Origin: Alloalcanivorax xiamenensis
GTDB taxonomy: Bacteria; Pseudomonadota; Gammaproteobacteria; Pseudomonadales; Alcanivoracaceae
Length of the DNA stretch: 64,000 nt
Direction: 5' to 3'
Assembly (NCBI RefSeq): GCF_009846745.1
Contig: NZ_AQPF01000006.1
Coordinates: 1-64,000 of the forward strand
The position numbers and the translations under genes are program-made. Within the stretch, counting starts at the first letter, position 1. Each line of letters opens with the position of its first letter. Below, piece by piece: positions 52,657 through 61,851 of the stretch. A model generated the notes under the pieces. It ran no database searches. It was given only the letters and a program-made list of their open reading frames with translations, and had not been told where the DNA came from.

Positions 52657-53418
52657 ATGGAAGCGGTACTGATCACTGGCGCCAGCGCCGGTATTGGCGA
52701 TGCTTTCGCCCGGCAATTGGCGGCGGAAGGGTACAATCTGGTGCTGGCGGCGCGGCGCTTGCCGGCCCTGCGGCAATTGGGTGAGGAACTGGCCGCTTCG
52801 TTCAATATCGAAGTGGTGGCGCTGGAATGCGATCTGTCCAGGGTGGACGCGGTATCGCGCCTGATACACGAGCTGGATACCCGCGCGATTCGTCTGGTGG
52901 GGTTGGTCAATAACGCCGGTTTTGGTGACCGGGGGCTGTTCAAGGATCTGCCGCTGTCACGGCAGATGAACATGATCCAGGTAAACGTCAACGCTTTGGT
53001 GGCATTGACCTGGCAGGTGTTGCCGCAACTGAGCAATGCCCGCGATGCGTTCATCATCAACGTGGCTTCCACCGCGGCCTTCCAGGCCGGGCCGAACATG
53101 GCTGTCTACTACGCCACCAAGGCGTTCGTGCTGTCCTTCAGCGAAGCGTTGCATGAGGAATTGCGCGGCCAGGGCATCAAGGTCAGCGCGCTTTGTCCCG
53201 GCGCCACGCGCACTGAATTCGCCGAGCAGGCCAACATGGGCGGGACCAGGCTGTTCAAGGCCGGTACCATGCAGCCCCGAGACGTGGTGCGCCAGTCTCT
53301 GGAGCACCGGCGGCGCGCCATCGTGGTGACGGGCTGGCGTAACCGGTTGCTGGTCTGGCTTGGCAAATTCTCCCCACGCCTGGCGACCCGCCGCATTGCC
53401 GCCTGGCTGCAGGCCTGA
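52657..53418 (+). CDS. SDR-family NAD(P)-dependent oxidoreductase
   Basis: A 253-aa classical SDR. TGASAGIG at the N-terminus, NNAG (LVNNAGFG) and the Ser/Tyr/Lys set (NVASTAAFQAGPNMAVYYATKAF) are complete. The DltE/YqjQ-like branch (C-terminal LLVWLGKFSPRLATRRIAAWL) is often found with membrane or lipid genes. Substrate unknown. Start supported by GGAGCGGGGT. Confidence 0.85.
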   Translation: MEAVLITGASAGIGDAFARQLAAEGYNLVLAARRLPALRQLGEELAASFNIEVVALECDLSRVDAVSRLIHELDTRAIRLVGLVNNAGFGDRGLFKDLPLSRQMNMIQVNVNALVALTWQVLPQLSNARDAFIINVASTAAFQAGPNMAVYYATKAFVLSFSEALHEELRGQGIKVSALCPGATRTEFAEQANMGGTRLFKAGTMQPRDVVRQSLEHRRRAIVVTGWRNRLLVWLGKFSPRLATRRIAAWLQA

Positions 53419-53492
53419 CACCGAAACCCGAAGGGCCAGGCTCACTTTCCTTAGTTGGATGGATCGCAAACAGGCTCTGAGGAGACCGATCA

Positions 53493-54134
53493 TTGTCGTT
53501 GTTGTGGAATCGGCCGGAGCGGCCAAAAGTCACCCTGGTGTTGGCCCATGGCGCCGGGGCGCCGATGGACAGCCCTTTCATGACAAGCATGGCGGAATTG
53601 CTGGCGGATCGGGGTATTCAGGTGGCCCGCTTTGAATTTGAGTATATGGACCGGCGCCGTCGCGAAGGCGTCAAGGCGCCGCCGGATCGGGCCGAGAAGT
53701 TGCTGGCGCGATTCGATGCCGTTGTGGGCGAGGTGCTCAAGGAAAAAGACAGTGGATTGCCACTATGGATTGGTGGCAAATCCATGGGGGGACGCATGGC
53801 GACGCTGCTGGCGGCGGACACCGGAGCGGACAATCAGCCCTGGGCCGGCGTGGTGGCCCTGGGCTATCCGTTTCATCCCCCGGGCAAACCGGAGCGTACC
53901 CGCACCGGCCACCTGCCGTCGTTGTCACGGCCGACCCTGATCTGTCAGGGAGAGCGCGACCCGTTCGGCAGGCCACCGGAAGTGGCTGGCTATGCATTGG
54001 GCGGCCAGGTGACGGTGACCTGGCTGCCCGATGGGGACCACGACCTGAAGCCGCGAAAATCAGCGCCGGTAAGCCACCAGGATAACCTGCGTCAGGCGGC
54101 GGATCGCATCGTCGAATTCATCGACGCCTGCTAG
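53493..54134 (+). CDS. Alpha/beta hydrolase (KANL3/Tex30-like)
   Basis: A 213-aa small alpha/beta hydrolase. LVLAHGAGAPMDSPFM forms the oxyanion-hole strand, the nucleophile elbow is GGKSMGGRMA, and DGDHDLKPRK near the end supplies the catalytic His; the Asp is in QGERDPFG. Matches the bacterial Tex30/KANL3-like hydrolase group. Starts with TTG at 53493, preceded by GAGGAGACC; no ATG is available in a suitable place. Substrate unknown. Confidence 0.8.
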   Translation: MSLLWNRPERPKVTLVLAHGAGAPMDSPFMTSMAELLADRGIQVARFEFEYMDRRRREGVKAPPDRAEKLLARFDAVVGEVLKEKDSGLPLWIGGKSMGGRMATLLAADTGADNQPWAGVVALGYPFHPPGKPERTRTGHLPSLSRPTLICQGERDPFGRPPEVAGYALGGQVTVTWLPDGDHDLKPRKSAPVSHQDNLRQAADRIVEFIDAC

Positions 54135-54140
54135 CGGATG

Positions 54141-54617
54141 TCAGGCGTCCCGGGCCGGTTTCTCGGTGACCCAGAGGTAGATGGTCCCGGCCACCACCAC
54201 GGTGCCATCGTCGCGTCGGGCGGTGACGGTGACCGGCAGGTCCGGACCATTTTCCCAGGCATCGGCGTCCACCTCGGCGGTGGCGACGATATCGCTGTTG
54301 GCCTTGGCGGTGTAGCGTACGTCCATGCCCTTGGGAATCCAGCGCAGGTGTTTGGGAATGGAGGCTTCGGCCATGGCGCCCATGGCGGCTTCCAAGGCAT
54401 TACAGATGGCAATGACATGAACGGTGCCGATGTGGTTCTCCACTGCTTTGCGCTTTTTGATGTGAACTTCGCAGTAGTTGGGGCGCAGTTCGGCGATCAA
54501 CGGTCGGACGGTGCCGAAATAGGGCGCCTTGCGGCTGAAAATCAGGGAAAACAATTCCCGCCCCTTGGGAATCCGGCGGGTTTTGCGGTACAGATTAAGC
54601 AGATAGTTGTCGCTCAT
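54141..54617 (-). CDS. DUF4442 hotdog-fold protein
   Basis: A 158-aa putative thioesterase of the DUF4442/PaaI-like hotdog superfamily: APYFGTVRPLIAELRPNYCEVHIKKRKAVENHIGTVHVIAICNALEAAMG (helix with the active-site-region N-H-G-T), then KGMDVRYTAKANSDI. No assigned substrate. Starts at MSDNYLLN; stop is 6 nt from the stop of the converging hydrolase. Confidence 0.8.
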   Translation of the reverse strand: MSDNYLLNLYRKTRRIPKGRELFSLIFSRKAPYFGTVRPLIAELRPNYCEVHIKKRKAVENHIGTVHVIAICNALEAAMGAMAEASIPKHLRWIPKGMDVRYTAKANSDIVATAEVDADAWENGPDLPVTVTARRDDGTVVVAGTIYLWVTEKPARDA

Positions 54618-54813
54618 GGGGGCTCTCCGAAAAGGAAGGCCCCGATTGTGCCGGCACTGATTCCCGGCACAATGGCCGTGGAAACCGCGGCGGCGGTCTC
54701 GCCGTCGATATTGAGGGCAGGGCCTCGGCAAGTGGTGTTGGCAAGGGCTGTCTCGGAACAGCGGCTATCTCGGGCGGTAAGACTCTCACGGACGCAAGGA
54801 ACAGGAGACTGAC

Positions 54814-57800
54814 ATGGACACCCCATTACAGTGGTGGCGCCGCCAGGGCTGGGGCCGGCGTACGGTGGTGATCTGCCTTTTCCTCTATGTGCTGTATCTG
54901 GTGGTGGTGGGGCTGATCCTGCCCGGCTGGCTGCGCGGCAAGGCGGAACAGGAATTGTCCTCATTGTTGGGCCGGACGGTCACGGTGGAGAAGGTCAGCC
55001 TCAATCCCTTCGTTTTATCGGCCACCGTGGAAGGGTTCGATATCGCCGACGACCGCACCGAGACCCTGCTCGGGTTTCAGCGTCTGTTCGTCAATGCCCA
55101 GTTCTGGTCTTCGTTGTTTCATTGGCGTCCCTGGGTCAGGGAAATCAGTCTGGATGGACTGGACGCGGGCTTGTGGCGAGGCCAGGGCGGCGAACTGAGT
55201 ATCGACGATATTCTGGCGCGGCTCTCACAACCGGCCGCCGGCACGGATGACGCCGGCGCCGATGGCGCCGATACGGATAGCCCGGATACGGATAGCCCGG
55301 ATACGGATAGCCCAGATACCGTCGCGACTGACGAGCCGGAGCCGCCGGAACAGGAGCAACCGGAGCAGCAGCAGGAACCGTTGGTGGCGGAGACAACGCC
55401 CGCCAGCGAGACCGAAGCGGCGTCACAACAGGAATCACAGGTGCCGGCGCTGACCGTGGACGTGCTGCAATTGACCGCCGGGAGAGTGCGCTTCATCGAC
55501 GCCACGGGTGAGGAGCCGGTGACCCTGACACTGCCGGTGGAGTTCAAGGTCGAGGACCTCACCACCCGCGCGCCTGAGCAGGAAGACAATCGCTATGCCC
55601 TGAACATCGAGGGGCCGGATGGCGGTACGCTGGAATGGAGCGGCCGCTTTAACTTGCAACCATTGAGCACCGATGGTCGGCTGAGTATGGCCCAGGTGGA
55701 TCTGGTGTCCTTTGCCCAACTGTTGCGCTCCCAGTTTGATTTCCGCATTCCGTCCGGCCATCTGGCGTTGAGCGCGGATTACCGCTTCTCGGCGGAACAG
55801 GGGCAGGGCCTGACGGTGCGCAACGGTACGCTGGAACTGGACAATCTGGTGATTCGTCGTGCCGGCCAGGAGGACGCCAACCTGACGCTACCGCGCATCG
55901 CCGTCAATGGCGTAAGTCTGGACACCGTATCCAGGGAAGTGACGGTGCCGGAGGTGCGGATCAGCGAGGCGGTGGTGAACGCGGAGCTGGATCAGGAAGG
56001 GCTTGATCTGGCCACCCTGTTTCTGCCGCGCAATCCGGCCGAAGAGGAACAGGAAAATGCGGAAGACAGTGCCGTCGAGCCCTGGCGGGTGGCACTTCAA
56101 ACCCTGGTCTTGGAACAGGCGCAACTGACGTTGCTGGACAAAACCGTGAGTCCGGCCACGCCGGTGGCGTTCACCAACACCAATCTGACCGTCACCGACG
56201 TCACCGTGGGCGACCAGATCAGTTGGCATTGGCAGGGCGACGCGGTGCTGGCGGAGAGTGGCCGGCTCAATCACAGCGGCGAAGGCAGCTTGTCGCCGCT
56301 GAACATTTCGGCGGCGATCAAGGCGGACGCCGTCCCGTTGCCGACGTTCGCGCCCTGGGTGAAGCAGGCCGTGCCGATCACCATACGCCGTGGCCAGGCC
56401 AGTGCTGACCTAAAAGTGGACGTCGCCGGCGAGGAACCGGTGGTGACCGTATCCGGCGGTGCTGGACTGAACAACCTGGATCTGCTTGAAGGAAATGGCC
56501 AGAGCTTCGCCAAACTGGCGTCGTTGCAGGCCAGCGGTGTGTCGGTCAACACCGCCGAGCATCGCGCCACGGTGGCCAATATTGATGTCAGTGGCCTGGA
56601 TCTGATCAATCGGGTGGACGCCCAGGGCCGGGACCTGGTGTCGCGGCTGAACACTGGCGGTGGTGGCGGTGATGCCGGAGGGCCGGCCTGGCGGGTCGGC
56701 CTCAAACAGGTCCGGGTGAAGAACTCCAAGCTGGCGCATAACGATGCGTCGTTGTCGAAACCGTTTGCCATTTCCCTGGAGCAATGGAACAGCACGGTGC
56801 GCAATTTCGATACCGGCGGCGGCCGTGCCGCGATTACCCTGAATGGCAAGGTGAATGGCAATGCGCCCTTGAAGGCGGAAGGCTCGGTGTCACCGGATCC
56901 GTTATTCCTGGATCTGAAAATGGATTTCCAGAGCTACGGCATGGAAGGGCTGACGCCTTACACCGGCCGCTTCCTCGGCTATGCGGTGCGCCGTGGTCTG
57001 TTGAGCGTCAATTCCACCTTGAAGATCGAAAACAATCAGCTGCGGAGCCGCTCCACGGTGGCCGCCGACCGCTTTTTCCTGGGTGACCGGATACAGAGCG
57101 ACGAGGCGGTGAACGCACCGGTGCGGCTGGGTTTATCGGTGCTGAGAGATTCCTCCGGCATGATCAATTTGCCGTTGAATGTCTCCGGTGACATGAACGA
57201 TCCCAGTTTCAGCGTCACGGGGCTGATCTTCACCGTGATCAAGAACGTATTGGTGAAGGCTGCCACCGCGCCATTTTCACTGTTGTCCAGCCTGGCCGGC
57301 GGCAAGGATCTGGAGCAGATCGCATTTCCCGCCGGTGACGCCCTGCCCGGTGCGGAGACCCGGCAGAATCTGGCGACCTTGAATGATGTGCTCAGCAAAC
57401 GACCGGGCCTGTCGGTGGTGCTCAGCGGACAAACCAATGACGAGGATCGGGCCGCCTTTGCCCGCCAGGCCCTGGGTGAACAGTTGAGCGAAGGCATGTT
57501 CCGTGGTGACTGGCCGGGAGAGCAGGCGGCGTTGGCCGACCATCGCTGGGGCAAACGCATCGTCAAGGAATTCGAGAAAAGATTCGATGCCGACAGCGCC
57601 GAATTGGGCGTGGAAGGTCGCGATGACGCCGCCGACGCCCGCCGTGCCCGGCTGGCCTGGGAGCGGCTGGTGGAAGCCGCCGCCAAGGACGTCAGCGCAC
57701 AGACGCTGCGGACCTTGGCGACGCAGCGGGCGGAGAACGCGCGCAACGAACTGGTGGAGCAGCATGGATTGGATGCGGGCCGGGTTCGTCTTGGGGATCC

Positions 57801-57852
57801 GGCCATGGACGGTAAACTGGCGGGCATCCAACTTGGGCTGGGCAACGATTAA
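54814..57852 (+). CDS. DUF748 (AsmA-like) envelope protein
   Basis: A 1012-aa protein anchored by one N-terminal TM helix (VVICLFLYVLYLVVVGLIL) with the rest in the periplasm. After an AsmA-like start (GRTVTVEKVSLNPFVLSATVEGF) comes a low-complexity acidic/Gln linker (~145-215) with three DTDSP units encoded by a 15-bp tandem repeat (55270-55314). The DUF748 body follows (~215-850; NIEGPDGGTLEWSGRF, LKMDFQSYGMEGLTPYTGRFLGYAV), and a C-terminal OmpA-like segment (RPGLSVVLSGQTNDEDR). AsmA-like proteins are thought to bridge membranes for lipid transport. Its TAA is followed directly by the ATG of the next gene. Confidence 0.88.
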   Translation: MDTPLQWWRRQGWGRRTVVICLFLYVLYLVVVGLILPGWLRGKAEQELSSLLGRTVTVEKVSLNPFVLSATVEGFDIADDRTETLLGFQRLFVNAQFWSSLFHWRPWVREISLDGLDAGLWRGQGGELSIDDILARLSQPAAGTDDAGADGADTDSPDTDSPDTDSPDTVATDEPEPPEQEQPEQQQEPLVAETTPASETEAASQQESQVPALTVDVLQLTAGRVRFIDATGEEPVTLTLPVEFKVEDLTTRAPEQEDNRYALNIEGPDGGTLEWSGRFNLQPLSTDGRLSMAQVDLVSFAQLLRSQFDFRIPSGHLALSADYRFSAEQGQGLTVRNGTLELDNLVIRRAGQEDANLTLPRIAVNGVSLDTVSREVTVPEVRISEAVVNAELDQEGLDLATLFLPRNPAEEEQENAEDSAVEPWRVALQTLVLEQAQLTLLDKTVSPATPVAFTNTNLTVTDVTVGDQISWHWQGDAVLAESGRLNHSGEGSLSPLNISAAIKADAVPLPTFAPWVKQAVPITIRRGQASADLKVDVAGEEPVVTVSGGAGLNNLDLLEGNGQSFAKLASLQASGVSVNTAEHRATVANIDVSGLDLINRVDAQGRDLVSRLNTGGGGGDAGGPAWRVGLKQVRVKNSKLAHNDASLSKPFAISLEQWNSTVRNFDTGGGRAAITLNGKVNGNAPLKAEGSVSPDPLFLDLKMDFQSYGMEGLTPYTGRFLGYAVRRGLLSVNSTLKIENNQLRSRSTVAADRFFLGDRIQSDEAVNAPVRLGLSVLRDSSGMINLPLNVSGDMNDPSFSVTGLIFTVIKNVLVKAATAPFSLLSSLAGGKDLEQIAFPAGDALPGAETRQNLATLNDVLSKRPGLSVVLSGQTNDEDRAAFARQALGEQLSEGMFRGDWPGEQAALADHRWGKRIVKEFEKRFDADSAELGVEGRDDAADARRARLAWERLVEAAAKDVSAQTLRTLATQRAENARNELVEQHGLDAGRVRLGDPAMDGKLAGIQLGLGND

Positions 57853-58599
57853 ATGAGTCTGATCTGGGAGCAGCAGCACGACGGGGTGTGTTATCAGGTG
57901 CGTCGCCGGCGAACCACTTTGGAGCTGTACGCCAATGGGGTGCAGCACTCCGAATTCCACCCCCGCCGTTTGGTCACCGGCAGTGTCTGGGATCTGTTGT
58001 GGTTGCCGGCGTTATTGGGAGAACCGGAACGGCTGCGGCGGGTGCTGGTGCTGGGTTTGGGAGGCGGCACGCTGATCCCGCCGCTGCGCCGGTTATTGAA
58101 ACCGGAGTGTCTGGTGGCGGTGGAAATGGACCCGTTGCATCTGACCGTGGCGCGGGACGTGTTTCAGGTGATCGACGATGATATGGAAACGGTGGAAGGC
58201 GATGCGGTGCAGTGGGTCCGTGATTACCAGGGGCCGCCATTCGATCTGATCATCGAGGATCTGTTCGCGCCCAGTGACGAATCCGTAACACGGGCGGTGG
58301 CGGCGGATCGCGACTGGTGCGACAGTCTGAGCCGGCATGTCTCCGAACAGGGGGTGCTGGTGATGAACTTCGGCGACTATCGTGAGTTTCGCGACAGCCA
58401 CGCGGCTGGCTCCGCCGCCATGGCCGGTTGGGCCAGCCGCTTCCGCCTGTCCTGTGGCGACTGCCACAATGCGGTGGTGGCGTTTTCCCGGTTGCCGGCG
58501 CGCAGCGTACACCTGCGGCGCCGGGTGCAGGCGCATCCGGCGCTGGCTCCGTCAGTGCGTGACGGGCGTCTTAACTACCATATCCGCCAGCTGAACTAG
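57853..58599 (+). CDS. Spermidine synthase-like methyltransferase-fold protein
   Basis: A 248-aa protein of the SpeE-like Rossmann family. VLVLGLGGGTLIPPLRRLL, VAVEMDPLHLTVARD, GDAVQWVRDYQGPPFDLIIEDLF are in the usual order. The N-terminal aminopropyltransferase beta domain is very short, and the catalytic DxTD-like motif reads EDLF, so polyamine synthesis is doubtful. It starts at the base after the DUF748 stop, a tight coupling. Confidence 0.72.
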   Translation: MSLIWEQQHDGVCYQVRRRRTTLELYANGVQHSEFHPRRLVTGSVWDLLWLPALLGEPERLRRVLVLGLGGGTLIPPLRRLLKPECLVAVEMDPLHLTVARDVFQVIDDDMETVEGDAVQWVRDYQGPPFDLIIEDLFAPSDESVTRAVAADRDWCDSLSRHVSEQGVLVMNFGDYREFRDSHAAGSAAMAGWASRFRLSCGDCHNAVVAFSRLPARSVHLRRRVQAHPALAPSVRDGRLNYHIRQLN

Positions 58600-58638
58600 C
58601 CCGCGGCCAGTTAATCGGTCTTGGAAACATCCATTCAC

Positions 58639-58720
58639 GCCGTATTCGCTGGCAAGCCAGCTTCCCACGGAGGGGAACTACGAAGCTGCTGTGGGAAGCT
58701 GGCTTGCCAGCGAATACGGC
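58639..58720. repeat. REPIN-like inverted repeat D
   Basis: Perfect 30-bp arms (58639-58668, 58691-58720), half-site hairpin GCTGGC-AA-GCCAGC, orientation as copy A, spacer 22 nt, between convergent genes. Confidence 0.92.
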
Positions 58721-58794
58721 GTGTAGGCGTGCCAGCCTGTAAGCTGGCGGGTCTACAGCTGTGGGATTCCACGGGTTCGTGGGCCACGATGTCT

Positions 58795-60738
58795 TTACTT
58801 CCTCACCAGTGCCTCATCGCTTTGCAAAAGCGCCTGGGAATAGCCCGCGTTACGCTCCGCCGGGGTAGTCAGACGCACCTTCTCGTCAGGGGCGTGCAAA
58901 CCCGCCAGCAGTACCCGGTAGGTGAGCACCGCCTGCACATACTCGCGGGTTTCACGGAAGGGAATCGATTCAATCCACACGTCCATCGGGCGGGTGTCGC
59001 TGCGTTCCGGCAACCACTGGGGAATACGGCCCGGCCCGGCGTTATAGGCGGCCAGGGCCAGAATCCGGTTATCGTTGAAACGGCCCAACATATCGGACAG
59101 GTAGCGGCTGCCCAGATTGATGTTGGTTTCTGGATCAAACACCTGATCACGGGAGGGGGCCGGCTGCTCTTCATCCATGGCGACCTTGCGCGCGGTACCG
59201 GGCATCAGCTGCATCAGGCCCATGGCGCCGGCATGGGACTGGGCGCGGGGGTTGAAGGCGCTCTCCCGGCGGGAAATCGCCATCGCCAGCCATGGGTCCA
59301 GTTTGTGACGGGCGCTGGCGCGGGCGAATTCCTTGCTGTAGGCGGCCGGGAAGCGCCAGGCCAGCGTGTCCCAGGCCTTGGCCTGAATGGAAGCCTGCAC
59401 GGCGAGGTCGTACCACCCTTGCTCCAGCGCGTACTGGGCCAGACGGTCCTGATGGGGCCGGTCATTGTGCAACATCAGCCAGTGCCATTCTTTCCAGGCG
59501 GCGCCGTACTCTCCCATGTCACGCAGCAAGCGCACGCGGATCACGCCGGGAGGCAGGTTGACATTGGTATCGGGCTGGTAGACTTGCTGATTGAAACTGT
59601 AGGTCTGCCCGAGCCGGTCGGCGGCTAGAAAACCATAGAAATTCCGTTGCTCGGCGGCCTGCCGCCACAGTGGTGTCGCCTGGTTCCGCTGGCCGTTTTC
59701 CCAAGCGGCCCGGCCGGCCCAGTAGCGCCAGCGGCTGTCGCTGGCTTCCTCGCTGGGCAGGCGTTGGATCCAGCGTGCCACGGCGGGCCAGTCCTGCTCA
59801 ATAACGGCGCGGCGAATGCGTTGGTCCAGCAGGGCGGTATCGGGGTGGTCCGACAACCACCGGTCGAGCCAGTCCTGATTTCCGCGAATGCCCCGAATAG
59901 TGGAATAAAAAGCAATCCGATCACCGGCGGCGCTATACAGTGCCGGGTCGGTGAGCCCCCAGCGCCTGGCTCTTTGCTCGAAGGCCTGACGGGCACCGGT
60001 GGTATTGGTATAGGCCATGCGCTGCAAGGCCGCGGAGATCAGTTCCTGGCGCCGGGTATCGGCCAGCGTCGCCGGTAAGTCGGCGACCTTGTCCGGGTTG
60101 TGATAAAGCTGCTCCAGCCATTCTCCAGCGGTCTGGTAGGGTTCGTCGAGCATACGTTTGAGATAGCGCATCAGTCCGGTGGCCCGGGCTTCGAACGCCA
60201 GTTGCATGCGTTGCCAGATTTGTTCCTGGCCGATGACGCCGGCGGCCTGGGCGGCTTCGAACAGAGGGTCGCAGGCGGAGGGGCGGGATTGGCCCGCCAG
60301 CCAGATTTCACGGGCGTCCTTCAGTGCGGCATCGCGATCATGGCGCAACTGGGCCCGTTGATAGTAACAGCGCGCTTCAATGGCGGTGGGAGGGCTGTCC
60401 ATGGCTTCGGCGGCGGCATCCCAGCGCCCGGCCTTGGCGTAAGCGATCAAGGCCATCTGGCGAATGTCCGCCGGCAACGGGGAACGGGGATAGCGGTTTT
60501 GGTAGTCACGCAGACGCGAAGGATTCAGCTCCGGAAGGTCTCTGCGCAAATGATGGAATTCCAGGTAATCGCGCAGCGGGTAGTCCTGGGCGATGCGTGG
60601 TTCCAATTGCGCCAGTGTTTCCCAATCATTGTCGCGAGCTGCCCGCAGTGCGTCCTCGAAATTTGTGTTCACGGGTTGTGTGGCGCATGCCAGGGCGCTA
60701 CAAGCGAAACTGAAAACCAGTACGGCGCGACGGATCAT
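58795..60738 (-). CDS. slt: Soluble lytic murein transglycosylase
   Basis: A 647-aa periplasmic muramidase-like enzyme. Signal peptide MIRRAVLVFSFACSALA; a long alpha-superhelical ring region; linker domain; C-terminal SLT domain with catalytic Glu492 (ISRRESAFNP), AGAMGLMQLMPGTA, NINLGSRYL and ALAAYNAGPGRI. It cleaves MurNAc-GlcNAc bonds to 1,6-anhydro products. A Cys near the signal end (ALACATQ) could be a lipobox variant, so membrane attachment cannot be excluded. Confidence 0.95.
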   Translation of the reverse strand: MIRRAVLVFSFACSALACATQPVNTNFEDALRAARDNDWETLAQLEPRIAQDYPLRDYLEFHHLRRDLPELNPSRLRDYQNRYPRSPLPADIRQMALIAYAKAGRWDAAAEAMDSPPTAIEARCYYQRAQLRHDRDAALKDAREIWLAGQSRPSACDPLFEAAQAAGVIGQEQIWQRMQLAFEARATGLMRYLKRMLDEPYQTAGEWLEQLYHNPDKVADLPATLADTRRQELISAALQRMAYTNTTGARQAFEQRARRWGLTDPALYSAAGDRIAFYSTIRGIRGNQDWLDRWLSDHPDTALLDQRIRRAVIEQDWPAVARWIQRLPSEEASDSRWRYWAGRAAWENGQRNQATPLWRQAAEQRNFYGFLAADRLGQTYSFNQQVYQPDTNVNLPPGVIRVRLLRDMGEYGAAWKEWHWLMLHNDRPHQDRLAQYALEQGWYDLAVQASIQAKAWDTLAWRFPAAYSKEFARASARHKLDPWLAMAISRRESAFNPRAQSHAGAMGLMQLMPGTARKVAMDEEQPAPSRDQVFDPETNINLGSRYLSDMLGRFNDNRILALAAYNAGPGRIPQWLPERSDTRPMDVWIESIPFRETREYVQAVLTYRVLLAGLHAPDEKVRLTTPAERNAGYSQALLQSDEALVRK

Positions 60739-60882
60739 CCTGCCTCCATTCGTAGGGTGATCTCACCATTCTAGCGAGACGCGACCGCCGGGCGTGCGCG
60801 GTGAATGTAAAACTTGAGGTGGCGCCGGCGCCGGGGTTTATACTGTCGCCCCTTTTTTCGCCTGCCCTGACCGGTGACCGTG

Positions 60883-61851
60883 ATGGAAAACAGCACAAAA
60901 CTTTTGCAACGTCAGGCGTCCGCGCTGGCGGCTCGCCGGGTCGGGGTGGTGGAGGCCGATGACGCGGCCCTGGCCGATCTGCCGACGGCCTCCCTGTGGC
61001 TGCATGCCGATGATTTTACCGTGTCGGCGGATCAGTGGCGGCCGTTGCCGGAAGTGGCCGAGGACACCGATTTGTTGATCCTGCCGTTGCCGAAAGCGGC
61101 GGACCGCATGACGCTGCTGTTGCGCCATCTGGCCGGCGTGATCCGCAAGCCGCTGCCGCTGTGGTTGGTGGGGCCGGCCAAGGGCGGGATCCGTGGCGGC
61201 GTTACCCGGCTCAAGGGCTTCGCCGATGACATCCAACTGCTCGACAGCGCCCGCCACTGCAAACTGTATGAGGCGCAACTGAGACCTGGGCCACCGCTAT
61301 CCCTGGCGGAGCAGGCCGCGGTGATCGAGGTGCGCGGTGCACGGGTGACCAGTTACCCCGGTGTGTTCAGCCACGGCCGCCTCGACGAAGGCAGCGACTT
61401 GCTGCTGGATGCCCTGGAAGCCGCCGATGTCGGTGGTGGCAAGGCTTTGGATATTGGTTGCGGTGCCGGTGTGCTGACGGTCTGGCTGGCCCGGGCCGGC
61501 TGCCGGGTGCAGGCGTTGGATCCAAGTGCCACGGCGGTGACCGCAGCCCGCGCCACGCTGGCCGATAACGGTTTGAGCGCCGAGATACAGGGCGGCGATC
61601 TGTTTGACGGCATCACTGGTCGCTTTGATCTGCTGGTGACCAACCCTCCGTTCCACGATGGCCGTGAGCGTACCACCCAGATCACTCGCCGTTTGATCCG
61701 GCAGGCGCCAGAGCATCTGCAAGCGGACGGGGAACTTTGGCTGGTGGCAAACCGGGAATTGCCCTATGCCCAGTGGCTGGACGACGCTTTCCGGCAAGTG
61801 ACCGTGGTACGGGAAACCAATCGCTTCCGGGTTTATCGGGCCCGCCGTTGA
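60883..61851 (+). CDS. rsmC: RsmC-like 16S rRNA guanine-N2 methyltransferase
   Basis: A 322-aa protein with a degenerate N-terminal methyltransferase-like half (LWLHADDFTVSADQWRPLPE..., GGIRGGVTRLKGFADD) and an active C-terminal half: YPGVFSHGRLDEGSDLLLDAL, ALDIGCGAGVLTVWLA and catalytic NPPFHDG. This two-domain layout is that of RsmC (m2G1207) and RlmG; RsmC fits best. An in-frame GTG 9 nt upstream is an alternative start. Ends exactly where the minus-strand epimerase ends. Confidence 0.85.
   Translation: MENSTKLLQRQASALAARRVGVVEADDAALADLPTASLWLHADDFTVSADQWRPLPEVAEDTDLLILPLPKAADRMTLLLRHLAGVIRKPLPLWLVGPAKGGIRGGVTRLKGFADDIQLLDSARHCKLYEAQLRPGPPLSLAEQAAVIEVRGARVTSYPGVFSHGRLDEGSDLLLDALEAADVGGGKALDIGCGAGVLTVWLARAGCRVQALDPSATAVTAARATLADNGLSAEIQGGDLFDGITGRFDLLVTNPPFHDGRERTTQITRRLIRQAPEHLQADGELWLVANRELPYAQWLDDAFRQVTVVRETNRFRVYRARR

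Noticed and set aside
57853..58599. speE, true spermidine synthase
   Set aside because: N-terminal domain is reduced and the catalytic acidic motif is altered.
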